A stretch of DNA of 64,000 nucleotides, from the NCBI GenBank assembly GCA_015039365.1, contig WION01000219.1:26115-90114 (forward strand), written 5' to 3'. Position numbers and translations under genes: made by a program. The notes under the pieces are model-generated. The model saw nothing but the letters and a program-made list of their open reading frames with translations. It made no database searches and was not told the DNA's origin. Position 1 is the stretch's first letter, and each line of letters opens with the position of its first letter. Origin of the DNA: Amanita rubescens (taxonomy: Eukaryota; Basidiomycota; Agaricomycetes; Agaricales; Amanitaceae). Below are positions 43,811 through 55,644 of this stretch, one piece after another.

Positions 43811-45915
43811 GTGAAGCATCGCAGCCACGAAAGTTCGTCTGACTTTATGAGCTCGACGTTTGTTCTGACGGTCTCAAGGAACAAATCGGCTCGCGCCACT
43901 CCCACGACCTCTCCAAATCTTGTGACCTCTCCGTCGAAGCACAGGCGTAAAGTCACCTCTTCTGACGAAGACGAATCGTGCGTTTATTACTCCCACTATC
44001 GTTCCAGCTGCCATTGACATTGAGACAATTGTAGAAATTTTGGGCCACCTGTTGGGGACGGGAAATCGTCGGCAGCCGATGCTAAGGATTCGAATGCGTA
44101 CATTTTATCTTGTCCTTTGGACACCCTAAATGCTGAAACCTTTTCAGCTCAACGGTTAGTGAGCTTGTTATTAATGACGACGATGTCACAATGCACGTAT
44201 CATTTGATCTTTTTTGCCGTGTTTTTTTCTTTACTGAACAACCCTGTTCGCAGGTGCCCTCCTGGGACTACACGACCCACGCCTGAGGAACCACCCTCCA
44301 CCCCCGCAAATAAGTTAAAGTTCAAACGAAAGCGAACGAGTGGAAATTTGTCTGACTCCGACTCACGGTATGTTTGTCCTCATCTCACAAAGACTATCAT
44401 TCAGCTCGTATTAAGCAACAATAATCGTGAGGATTCGCCTCTGTCTCCACCGCCTGTCAAAAAACGTGGTCGGAAGCGACCCGCACCGTACACCTCCCTA
44501 TCCGGTCGGATATGATCATTTGTTTAACACATTTCAGTATCGTGGAATCCCTTTCGGACTTGTCCCCGAATTCAGAAGACTTGGCAGTCGAGAATCATAG
44601 CGAACACTCTTTGAGAGAACGCGCTCGAGACAAGGGAACCCGTAAAGCCGCAGACGTGAAGACTCTTGATTCTTACTCCGACATTCCCAACTCTGGCTCT
44701 GCACACATGAAGACAATTTTAGCCAATTTGTTTACCATGTCAGAGAACGTCATACTAGACGATTTACTCATACAGGATTATCCAACACTTCCGTTGTTAA
44801 GGTAACGATCTATATTCTCCCTCTGCATCTCATATATTAATGTTCTAGGAATTCAACACTTATTTCGTACGTCGGTTCCGAGGAAGAAGAGCACACCATG
44901 ATTTTATACTCGACCGCCATGAATGAATTGGATAGCAAAGATGGAAGTTGGGCGTATGTTGACGTTTCACTTTTTTTACATCCCGTCACCAACACTTCTT
45001 CTTTCTTCAGTCGTTTTGAATCTGCTGTCAAATTTGCCAACTCGGGGCCTTTTATAAACCCTTCTCGAGCATCCTTGCATCTGGTCGCTCGTGATTCGAG
45101 CCGAATCACTCTTGCGAGCACCACAGGTCGCAGCAAAACTGCAGTCTTTCTAACGACCGGACTTTTAGTAAATTCTTCATTGCGCAAGTCAGCGGGGAGT
45201 GGCTACAACAATACTAACAATGTAAAGTTTTAACTGATCCTGACCTTCTCCGTTGTTGACCTATTGTCGCATTAGGTTCATCAAGTTATGTTAACGCCTC
45301 TTACTGGTGAATTCGAATGCGCCGCCACGTTTATCGGAACAGTCTTTGAACAGGACGACTATCATTGCCTTTTGAGGGAAGGGTCCTTTGTCTTTTCTAC
45401 GCGGCCAGAAGGAGGGAACGATAACAAGTTTACGGTACCATCCAGTAAGTCTCGCCGCTCGACGTACACCACTGTAACCTGTTCTACATTGCTGTTAATA
45501 GAGTCCAAAGCCCGTACAAGTCTTCATGCCGCAAGACCCGCCACCGTCGCAAGTGGATCGAAACACTCGTCGAATTTCCCCGCCTCCCTTGGATTCAACG
45601 ATGAAGGTGGGATCTGTCTCTCATTGCCGTGCGCTGCATTGGTTCATGACATTTGCTGTTGAACTAGTTGCAATTTATGATGTCCGAGATCAGCCTGACT
45701 TTCGGATAACGCCATCGTTCTTGAAAACTCTCAGTCAATTACCATGGTTTCGGAAGGACAAAGTTGACCCCTCGGACAATAAATATATTGCAACTGTAGG
45801 TTATTCTCTGAATAGCTGGTCCAAGACATACCGGGGACTAAACCAATTCTGCGTTTCTATGAATATCTTGTTTTTGATTCTTTTGGGCGAAAGAACGGCA
45901 GGAGATGGTGACTGA
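43811..45915 (+). CDS. Intron-containing gene, unknown nuclear-type protein
   Basis: A chain of exons with good splice sites: SKHRRKVTSSDEDES (to about 43980), PANKLKFKRKRTSGNLSDSDS (44240-44365), EDSPLSPPPVKKRGRKRPAP (to about 44510), LSDLSPNSEDLAVENHSE...YPTLPLLR (to 44801), NSTLISYVGSEEEEH... to TNN (about 44848-45220), then VHQVMLTPLTGEFECAATFI (45275-45444), and a last exon with ALHWFMTFAVELVAIYDV to TAGDGD. The N-terminus has basic runs resembling nuclear localisation signals and acidic patches. The family is not recognised. The frame across the intron ending near 45501 is ambiguous. Confidence 0.45.
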
Positions 45916-46188
45916 TTTAACTCTCGTACCTCGTTTCTCCCCTTCAATGTTTTATAGAATAAGGAAATGTGATAACTGTCAGCTGGATTGTGATATGTTT
46001 TGTGAACGATTTTATGATCTCGTTCAGACGAACATGTGTGACTAGTCTAACACTAGTCCGCCTCACTCTCAGCAACATCCGGACGAACAAGCGCCTCAGT
46101 TGACCTTGTTTTCCCATGTAGACTATTGTCACGGTCATGACTGCCTTCGATTGATCGCAAGCTCCTTAGCGACGTCAGTGATGGCCTT

Positions 46189-46937
46189 CTATATCTTTTT
46201 CTCCAGTTTTACGTGTCCTGTCTCTCTCCATCCATATCTCAACATCCTCGCCCATCTCGTTCGTGCGCAGAGGCAAATACTAGTAGGAAAATATGGCAGA
46301 CCTGTCACAGCTATCACCAACACCTTTGAAAACGACGGTCTCCGTGTTTTTAGATTGTCCCCAATCTGGTGATGTCTCAAGTTACTCGCACTGAATTGAC
46401 TGCAAACCGACTCGTGAGGGACCAAAAAACCGAACGATTTGAACATTGTTTCCATCTTTTGAGTATTGTTGATTTCATTTGACTTGCCTGTACATGCGAA
46501 TGATGCGCAATTCAACAACGATGTCATATACTTTTCGGAGTTTCCCACACACGTCTTCAGCAGTCTCATCGTCACCTCCTGCCAACCGTAAGCCTAAACC
46601 CAATCTTTCACACTGCGACCGACCAGAAAAAAGCATCGATCCCTCGAGCGACTTCCTGTTTCTTCGACAGGTCATCAATCTCGTCCTCTTGGCGTTTTGT
46701 CCGAAACATCATTTTGAGTGCTTCTCCGACCAGGGCGTCGTTCCTGCCCAGTTGACTCTCCAATTTGTGGATCCAATTGTGCGCTTGCAAAGTCTCCGGA
46801 TAGACATTCGGTACGGGCTTGCTTGGCATGTTAGGTGTGCCATTGCCGGTAGATAGAATAGTGTCCAACGTATTGATATTATTCATGAAAGATACATTCA
46901 AATGACCTTCGTCTTCTACACTCGTGCAAGGGTACAT
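46189..46937 (-). CDS. Possible intron-containing gene, minus strand
   Basis: Two overlapping minus-strand pieces look coding: LESQLGRNDALVGEALKMMF with KRQEDEIDDLSKKQEVARG (46940-46640), and GDDETAEDVCGKLRKVYDIV (about 46590-46500). They would need a short intron between them. Not recognised. Confidence 0.25.
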
Positions 46938-46939
46938 CA

Positions 46940-47818
46940 GACACTCTATTCAGGCAATGCTCGGGAACATACGTACTATTGGTTGATAAGTTGATACTCA
47001 TTATGGTCGACATCTCAACCGGTATTGATCGTTCTTCCTAACGATACCCGACCCGACGAGAATCTCCTTATCGTTCCCTCAATGACATTTTCCGCATGAC
47101 TTTGTTGATTGAGACCAGATTCGATACTGATCAGCTGATCGGCTGGGCGGATCATCGGATGATGGGCGCTGATAAGTGAAAAATACAAAGGGGAAGATGT
47201 ATGAATCAATGTGATGCGGTCGACTGTGAAAGCAGGTTAGTTAACATCATTCTCTATTACTGAAACTGTTAGACGCACTTTTTGTAAACATGGGATCATC
47301 CACACTTGCATCGCCCATATCTCTCGTTTTCCAATCTATCCGCATCGTTTAGTGAAGTTGAAGGTACTGTATGCCTGACTTCCATGGTTTGTAAGTGCTA
47401 ATAATGGTCAATAGTGACCGTCCGTCGGTCAGTGAATCTTGGTTCTTAGTTGCGAAACGGGAACCAATCATTTGACTACAAACTCGTCAAGGTGAGAGTC
47501 AACGAAATATGGCGAACAACGCACCATTTTTAATCCGGCAAACGAGTATGTCAAGCCTAAAGTCCTAAGTTGCCGGATTGAGAACAACAGACGTAGTTCT
47601 GGGTGGTAAAATACGCACGGCTAAGATGTTCGTCAACACAAGATCTCGCCTCTCTTTGCCCTTTGACCTTGTTCGCCTAACGTCACACCGTCGTCCAGTG
47701 CGTCCGAGTCCCTTTACGAGGTCGTTACAAGCCCCGTCTTACGCGATGTCATCGACTTGATGATATGACTCGGCCATGTGAGCGATGAAGCAGGTTGACT
47801 AAATATGGCTAAATATGT
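46940..47818. other. Intergenic, no feature recognised
   Basis: Only short frames. The TA dinucleotide at 47819-47820 is the left target site of the Tc1-like element. Confidence 0.4.
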
Positions 47819-48054
47819 TACAGTGACTCAAAAAATTGTCCCAATGTTTGGCACTTTTTGCTTCTGTGTGTCCCAATGTTTGGCACTTTTTGCTTCTGTG
47901 TATCATAGCATCACATCAAGGCCAAATAGAGCCAAAGTATAAGTGTACGTAAGAAAGGTCTACATCTTGGCTACGTGACGAATCAAAAATTATGTAATTT
48001 GATGCTGTTCCCAAGATGTTACAGCCAATTCAATTTGGTGACTCATTGGGACAA

Positions 48055-48718
48055 TGTAAGGACGGTGATCCTAATTGGGACGGAGCCCGGGAACTAAGCC
48101 GCGGACAGGGAAGGATGGAGTATAACGGAGTCCGGGACGTAGTGGGGAAAGGCTAGGCTTCAGCGTGCAAGCTGCGCCGTGCTAACGTACGTCTTGCCTA
48201 AACTTCTGGAGAACGCTCTGGAGTCCGGGATGGAGTCCGGGACCAGAGTCCGAAGGGCGAGCGGTCTGGGTGAGGTCTGAGACGATGAAAGACAGGGAGT
48301 CAATACGAGTTGGGGCACAATCCAAGTCGATATTCGGACTACTGTATGAATACAAGTGAGGCCTTATATACGTAGTCCGACAAGGGGTTCTATGGCCGTG
48401 TTCTGATAAGCGAGGAAACCATAGAGATATGGAACAGGAAGTGGAGTAGAGCATATGGTACGAAGGGATAATGATACCAGTGATACCCGAGATGAAACAA
48501 GAGGTGAAACAAGTATGGAGAATATGTAGAAAGGAACTTAGCGAATATGCACGGAGTTGTGACGGAGTTGTGACGGAGTTTGTCACGGAGTTTTCGGAGT
48601 TTTGGCATAGGCTTGATATGAGATGCGACATGGGTGGAAAGTGGTCATGGGTATAGTCAGGAGTCCATCGGGGTCCGAGGTCATGGAGTTTGGGTGGAGT
48701 CTGGAACGGGATATGACA
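48055..48718 (-). repeat. Solo LTR nested in the left arm of the Tc1-like element
   Basis: 664 bp starting TGTAAGG and ending ATATGACA (TG...CA), flanked by the 5-bp duplication gacaa at 48050-48054 and 48719-48723. It interrupts the Tc1 inverted repeat exactly there. A TATA box (tatataag on the minus strand, near 48365) suggests minus orientation. There is no internal coding region, so an LTR element inserted and then recombined out. Not similar to the LTR at 4790-5306. Confidence 0.85.
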
Positions 48719-48827
48719 GACAATTATTTGACTTGGTATCAGAAATACAGAAAATGCTCAATCCAGTGCTTTGTATTGCCCCCCTTGGTCTTGGTAAATG
48801 CTTTTGACCTTGTAGGCATACTTTCCA

Positions 48828-49690
48828 TTGATATCTGACACACATCTGGCTCTATATCATCCCACACACCTGCCATGTCCCATCTCCTCTGCTCAGCAGG
48901 AAAACATCCTCTCCCTTGTTTCCAATGGTTTCCCCACTTGTCATATTGCCTCTATACTTGGTCCTGGCAAGTATACCATCTCCACAATTATTCAGGAACA
49001 CCTTCCTAATCAACAAATTTCTTTGCTGGTCATCCTTCCAAGCTCTCTCCTATCTATCCTCACCCAAATCACCACTGGGAAGGCTGCTAATGCTGTTCAG
49101 GTCACCAAACTTGTTGGCATCATCAACTCCCATCCACTCCACCCACAAACAGTCAGAACTGTGCTTAAGTAGCAGTTGTTTAAGGCTGTGACAAAGAAGA
49201 AAAGCCATGTGAACAGGGGGGAAATAATAGGCCTTTGCTCTGAGGCACAACCAGTGTTCTGTGGAGGGCTGGAAGAGGGTAATTTGGTCAGGTGAGACTA
49301 AGGTTAACAGTATTGGGTCATATGGGGAGTAGTTGATGTGGAAGCAAGTGGTGGATAGGTTGATTGATAGGGAGGTCCAAGGAACTGTGACATTGGAGGG
49401 TGGGAACATCATGGTATGGGGTTGTATGGGCTGGAATGGTGTGGGTAAAGTTACTGAAGTTGAGGGGAGGATAGATGCTGACCAGTATGTGTCCATTTGG
49501 ACCACCTCTGACTACTCAGTATAGAGGAATCTGGGATTGCTGATGGGGAGCACATTTTTAAGAAAGGCCATCACCCCAAATACACCTTCAGAAAGGCTAG
49601 ATACTGGATGAAAGAGGACAATATCACTCTTCTGGACTGACTTCTATAGTATCCAGACCTTAATCCTCTGGCATCACATCAAATTGCACT
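48828..49690 (+). pseudogene. Tc1-like transposase, degenerate
   Basis: Cut-and-paste transposase of the DDE/D family. An N-terminal helix-turn-helix-like part (SSAQQENILSLVSNGFPTCH, then IASILGPGKYTISTIIQEHL) is open for 114 codons. Then come WSGETK-like catalytic region remnants, GTVTLEGGNIMVWGCMGWNG, HHPKYTFRKARYWMKEDNIT and YPDLNPL near the last catalytic residue. Many stops and frame changes show it is dead. Confidence 0.85.
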
Positions 49691-50088
49691 CAGTGTGCAA
49701 CCATGAGCCGGAGATTGGGAGATTTGAGAGGGAGTGGCAGATGTGGGATGATATAGAGCCAGATGTGTGTCAGATATCAATGGAAAGTATGCCTACAAGG
49801 TCAAAAGCAGTCACCAAGACCAAGGGGGGCAATACAAAGCACTGGATTGAGCATTTTCTGTATTTCTGATACCAAGTCAAATAATTGTCCCAATGAGTCA
49901 CCAAATTGAATTGACTGTAACATCATGGGAACAGCATACAATTACATAATTTTTGATTCGTCACGTAGCCAAGATGTAGACCTTCCTTACGTACACTTAT
50001 ACTTTGGCTCTATTTGGCCTTGATGTGATGCTATGATACACAGAAGCAAAAAGTGCCAAACATTGGGACAATTTTTTGAGTCACTGTA

Positions 50089-50810
50089 GATAACTTCATT
50101 CTCCGGTCATCACACATTGTTATATGCTTAATCGAGTGTGATTGTGGGTTTGTTGAGGCACTGACCGTAGGTAGAATAATGCCAACTGGTGCACTCCGGG
50201 TCTTCCGGATGTGTTGTGACGTGACGGCCGAAGTCTGCTACCCTGTCTCATATTTGTATTGCCTTCGCTCTGTGCTCTCTTTCGTATTTCCATCAGAACA
50301 GCTCAAAGCTTCAAAGCCCCAAATGTCTAGTTATATTAGAATCCTCGATCAACTCATACATACAATACACGACGGAATTGGAGAAGATCTTACTCTGGGT
50401 TGCAACGAATGTAGAGAGATCACTCTTGGGACTGCTGGATATGGTACATTTTACACGTCTCTCATTTATTCTAGCTACTGTACCAAGACGAAATTTCACA
50501 GATTTGGATGGACTTTAAATGGAATGTTGGATTTACAAGTTTCTCTGCCATCTTCCGGTGCCTTCTACATTCTCTCTGTTCCGATGTATATACTCATCCA
50601 GTGCTGTTTAGATACATCACTTTGAAGATTCAAAGGACAATCATATTGATCTTGGAGGCAAACCTTCAAGGTTCATGCAGCTGCATCTCCCAGAAGATCT
50701 TTAAGGAAAGATTTTATACTACCCAAAGTATGTTCATCATTTTTTAAATCTTCATACGGTGTGTTAAATGTTAGCAAGACCTAGTTTTTGTTCTACGCCT
50801 TTATGAGGGT
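50089..50810. other. Upstream flank of the Helitron coding region
   Basis: Open frames here (50179-50625, 50508-50747) are not convincingly protein-like. The Helitron 5' end (TC after A) should lie here or a little further left but cannot be pinpointed. Confidence 0.35.
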
Positions 50811-51700
50811 GTGCCATTCCTCCCAGATTTTGATCATTTGTATATCCATGCAAGTTGCATTGTATGGACTGCCCTTTTGATGGGTGCTATATTGGCCTAT
50901 CATATTTTGTGTGATAGACCTGCCCAAAAAAAGGGTGCATACTGCAATGTCCACATGTTTTTAACTTGCTTCATTGCCCTGAGAAAGGGTGCAATTTGTA
51001 ATTGGATCAGGTCTTATTTGACAGCATGTAGACAGTGTTTTAGTGCTGCTGAATCTCATGAGACTGTGGTGTGTCCTGTATTATTTCATCCCATTGGTGG
51101 AGGGAAAAGAGGCATTGTGCCATTTTTGACCATGTTGAGGTACCTTCCCTCAATGGTCCCAACCCAGCCACTTGAATCTTGTGAATTCCGGTACTGTGAT
51201 CATATTATTCCAAGTAGTGTGGACCTCAACATCGGTATTTCCGAAAACAATTTATTGTCTGTGCAGTTCCCTTTGCCAGAACTTTTAGACTTCATCACTA
51301 TGCAAGAAGGCTGACAGATTGCTCTTCTTCATTCTATCAACATTACCCGTGTTACTAGGAAATCAGAAATTCGTGATCTTTTCTCATCTCATTTGTGTAG
51401 TGTTGACTGTGCCAGGTATATCTCGCGATTCCTTGTCGTCTCTTACTATGATTTACTTCGTGCCATGGAGATTCAACGCACAAATAAATACAATGAGAAA
51501 AAGTCCATCAATATTATGTGCCAATTGTCCCCCTCCCAAGAGATTGAGGCTTCTATTCCCTCATTTCCACCTCTACCTTTGACTGCACATAACATTCATC
51601 ATGTAATATCAACTGCTTGCAAAAGAATGCAACCAAATGTATTGGAGGAGGCTGGATGTGCTGTTTGTGGACAACTCACACCTGTCAGACAGCTTTTGGA
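50811..51700 (+). pseudogene. Helitron Rep/helicase, N-terminal piece
   Basis: One reading frame broken by a single TGA at 51312-51314. The later part carries INITRVTRKSEIRDLFSSHL and LEEAGCAVCGQLTPVRQLL, typical of the zinc-binding N-terminal region of fungal Helitron proteins. It ends at the 8-bp duplication (51693-51700) of the palindromic insertion. The same frame resumes at 54043 on the far side. Confidence 0.65.
51693..51700. repeat. Left 8-bp target duplication of the palindromic element
   Basis: cttttgga, repeated at 54043-54050. Confidence 0.75.
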
Positions 51701-54042
51701 CACCTACCCAGCTGACCAAAAACCTCTAATTAGAGATGGACAGATCCCCTGTCTCCATCTCTAGTTAGAGGCTTTATTTGAAATCACAGGCTACCTCAGA
51801 TAATTGTGGACATAAAATAAATATTTCTGAATTACAAGTCCATTTTCCCACACCAGACATATTGCCATTTCTGGAAGGTGGGGGATGTATTTGTACATGT
51901 TTTGACATGGGAATTTGACCACAACTTAGGAACAAGGCATAATTGCCTTATTTAGTTAAGATAGGCAGATTTCAAATAAGGTAAGCAAGTCAGGATACCA
52001 TTTTTGGAAGGTGGTGAGGATATTTGTACATGTTTGTACATAATTTCCTTATTTGGAAAGAGAGAGCTAGATGCCAAATGAGGCAAAATAATTGATTTCA
52101 GGGTCGAATTTCCTAAAAAGGAAATGATGACATAATTTCAGGGTCAATCAATTGTGTAGCCTTGGTCAGTGGCTTTCTAGATGTGGTTGTATGACACTGT
52201 TTGGTGCTCATTTCATTGAGATATTTGCTGATTGATTTTCAGGGTCAAATTTCTAAAAAAGGAAATTGATAATGTAATGTGCACTTTAGGATCCTATGGC
52301 GCATTTCCTAAAATGGAAATAGCGCACTTCGGACTTGCCATTTTGGGAAATATCTGCTCACTGTTGGTGATGATGAGCAGCAAGAAATGGTGGTATCTCC
52401 CTTGATACTGACTATTTTTGTGGCACGTTTTTTGGAATGTATTCCTTCTATATATATGCATGTATTCACTATGTTAGAATGTGAGAAATGCTAGTGGTTT
52501 ATGTCAGAGTGCAACATGTCTTGCTCACTGTTGACAATGGTGAGGAGTAAGAAATGACAATATCTCCACCAATACTGGTTGTTTGTGTGGCGCTTTTTTT
52601 GGGATGTCCCCATTAGGCATATAGGAAGGTAGTTGGCATGTTAGAATGCAAATAGTATGCACCAATCATGCCAAAATAAAATTGGTGTGCTCACTGTCTG
52701 CCATGATGAGCAGCCATATCTCCACCAAAACAAGATCTCCCTGTGGCGCTTTTGTTGATTTGCAATCACATAACACAAAGATAAACATTGGGAGGGTCTC
52801 AACAGAGGATCCTTAGGCAAGATCAAGTGGAATGTCCCATTTATCCTGACATGTCAACTTGTCAGCCTATGTTTCTGTATCATGTTCAGACTTTTATCAT
52901 GAAACTGAAAATTACACATTAATCAGCAGGGCAATCTGCTTCCAGACACCCTGAATGACATTCTGTTATCATAAGAAATCAACATCCAAAAAAGCGCCAT
53001 AGAAAGATCTTGTTTTGGTGGAGATATGGCTGCTCATCATGGCAGACAGTGAGCACACCAATTTTATTTTGGCATGATTGGTGCATACTATTTGCATTCT
53101 AACATGCCAACTACCTTCCTATATGCCTAATGGGGACATCCCAAAAAAAGCGCCACACAAACAACCAGTATTGGTGGAGATATTGTCATTTCTTGCTCCT
53201 CACCATTGTCAACAGTGAGCAAGACATGTTGCACTCTGACATAAACCACTAGCATTTCTCACATTCTAACATAGTGAATACATGCATATATATAGAAGGA
53301 ATACATTCCAAAAAACGCGCCACAAAAATAGTCAGTATCAAGGGAGATACCACCATTTCTTGCTGCTCATCATCACCAACAGTGAGCAGATATTTCCCAA
53401 AATGGCAAGTCCGAAGTGCGCTATTTCCATTTTAGGAAATGCGCCATAGGATCCTAAAGTGCACATTACATTATCAATTTCCTTTTTTAGAAATTTGACC
53501 CTGAAAATCAATCAGCAAATATCTCAATGAAATGAGCACCAAACAGTGTCATACAACCACATCTAGAAAGCCACTGACCAAGGCTACACAATTGATTGAC
53601 CCTGAAATTATGTCATCATTTCCTTTTTAGGAAATTCGACCCTGAAATCAATTATTTTGCCTCATTTGGCATCTAGCTCTCTCTTTCCAAATAAGGAAAT
53701 TATGTACAAACATGTACAAATATCCTCACCACCTTCCAAAAATGGTATCCTGACTTGCTTACCTTATTTGAAATCTGCCTATCTTAACTAAATAAGGCAA
53801 TTATGCCTTGTTCCTAAGTTGTGGTCAAATTCCCATGTCAAAACATGTACAAATACATCCCCCACCTTCCAGAAATGGCAATATGTCTGGTGTGGGAAAA
53901 TGGACTTGTAATTCAGAAATATTTATTTTATGTCCACAATTATCTGAGGTAGCCTGTGATTTCAAATAAAGCCTCTAACTAGAGATGGAGACAGGGGATC
54001 TGTCCATCTCTAATTAGAGGTTTTTGGTCGGCTGGGTAGGTG
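51701..54042. mobile_element. 2.3-kb palindromic DNA element in the Helitron gene
   Basis: Begins CACCTACCCAGC and ends with its inverse GCTGGGTAGGTG. Arms 51701 to about 52761 and about 52983 to 54042 are near-perfect inverted copies (about 1060 bp each) around a loop of about 220 bp. No transposase is encoded. It is flanked by an 8-bp direct repeat (cttttgga). Long arms with an 8-9 bp duplication suit a Mutator-like (MULE) or foldback element; the superfamily is uncertain. Confidence 0.85.
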
Positions 54043-55644
54043 CTTTTGGAGTTGAGTAGCATTCAGAACTATCTTTCCATTCTAAATGTGTCTGGTATGA
54101 CCCGACAGGAGCGACAATTGGCATCTGACTCAGTTTTGGAACATAGTTATGTCATTGATCACACCTGTACCCATGTTTGTAACTTCTGCCATGGATTTAT
54201 AATGAAGAAAAAAATTCCCCCCCATTCATTGGCATCAGGCTTGTGGCTAGGCTCCATTCCCCCTATACTATCTTCTTTGCATTTTGTAGAGAAAATGCTG
54301 GTCGCACGCATATGTCACTCATGCTGTGCTATTAAAATAGCATCAGGGATGAGAAAGATGAAAGCAAATGCCGTGGCATTTCAGTCACCAATCTCTAAGA
54401 TATATGATGTTTTGCCTCCTCCACGATCAGACCTGGCTGAGGTCCTAGCAGTAATATTCACGGGCCCTTACAAACCCACCACAAGTGATTTTGCTAGAAC
54501 TCCACTTCTGGTCAGAAGGAATCATGTTAAACTTGCACTTCAGTGGCTCATTCTCAATCATAAAGATTATGAATATGTAACATTTTCAGAAGCTAACTTG
54601 CGTGAGTATCCTGAACACATTCCTCCTGTGTCCATTGAGTATCAAGTAAAGGATAGCAACAAAGATCTGGAAGGCACAAGTGTGTTTGATGTTGAAGAGG
54701 AAGATGGGACAGAGCTAGGTCCTTGTGCATTTACAGTTCATGGACTAACAGGTGATCAGCTTCAGACGTTGTCTATAAATGCTGTTAAAGCAAAGGCCTT
54801 ACAACATCTAAACAATGGAGGAAAGATGATGGCCATTGGGCACAGTGAGGATCCTGAGTCTATATGGAACAATCCCCAACTATATCCACAAATGTTTCCA
54901 TGGTTATTTCCTTATGGTTTAGGTGGAATAGGATCTGTTTCTTCAATATCTGATAAAGAACATAAAAGACGACTACTGATGTATCATGATAAACGTTTTC
55001 AAACTGATCCAAATTTTCCTTTTGTTGCCTTCAGTCATCAACAGGTAAAGACCGCAACTTCGAACAGCTTTTTATTGACCAAAAAACATTTATTTCAAGA
55101 CGTTACTAATAGATTATTACATTTAGATATGAACACAATAGACAATCTTCTAGACAGAATGAGTAAAGATGAATTTGTGCTGCCTTCAACAGATGCTGAA
55201 AAACAGTGTTTCAAAGTATTATCTGATTTGGATCATGTTTCTGGCACCATAAAAGGCTCAGCTACAAGCAAAAAATGGATGCGCAATGAAATTTGGTCTC
55301 TGGTTGCTCACCTAGGAGCCCCTTTTTGGTACATCACTTTATCTCCTGCAGACATAAAGCACCCAATCTGCATCTATTTTGCCAGTACCAATGAGAAATT
55401 CCAACCAGACATACTGCCTTATGATGAGTGTCTCCGACGCATATGTTCAAATCCTGTTGCTGGAGCAAGGTTTTTCCATTTTGTAGTGACAACATTCATT
55501 GAGGTTGTTCTAGGTTATGGAGGCAATCATCCTGGATTATTTGGGAACATCAGTGGATATTATGGCACTGTGGAACAACAGGGCCGGCTAACTCTTCACC
55601 TCCACATACTTCTGTGGTTAATGAGTAATTTATCTCCACAATAA
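54043..55644 (+). pseudogene. Helitron Rep domain, ends at an in-frame stop
   Basis: Continues the Rep reading: LSSIQNYLSILNVSGMTRQE, CTHVCNFCHGFI, LASGLWLGSIP, RKMKANAVAFQSPISKIYD, FTGPYKPTTSDFARTPLLVR. It ends with the HUH nuclease site LTLHLHILLWL, which holds the metal for rolling-circle nicking. A TAA at 55642-55644 interrupts; the next codon is ATG and the same frame goes on, so it is one gene broken by one stop. Confidence 0.85.

Larger units (their letters stand above)
47821..50086. mobile_element. Tc1/mariner-like element with long inverted repeats
   Basis: Ends CAGTGACTCAAAAAATTGTC are inverted copies, with TA on both sides (47819-47820 and 50087-50088), the classic Tc1/mariner target. 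The arms are about 390 bp once the nested LTR is removed: 47821-48054 plus 48719-48870 pair with 49740-50086. The left arm carries an extra 45-bp tandem copy of the TTTGGCACTTTTTGCTTCTG block. Without the LTR the element would be about 1.6 kb. Its transposase is broken. Confidence 0.9.

Noticed and set aside
49050..49505. 151-codon minus-strand ORF in the Tc1-like element
   Set aside because: Antisense to the recognised transposase remnants.
51701..54042. Palindrome as an assembly artefact
   Set aside because: It has an 8-bp target duplication, defined termini, and arms that diverge at the central loop, all as expected for a mobile element; raw reads would still be worth viewing.
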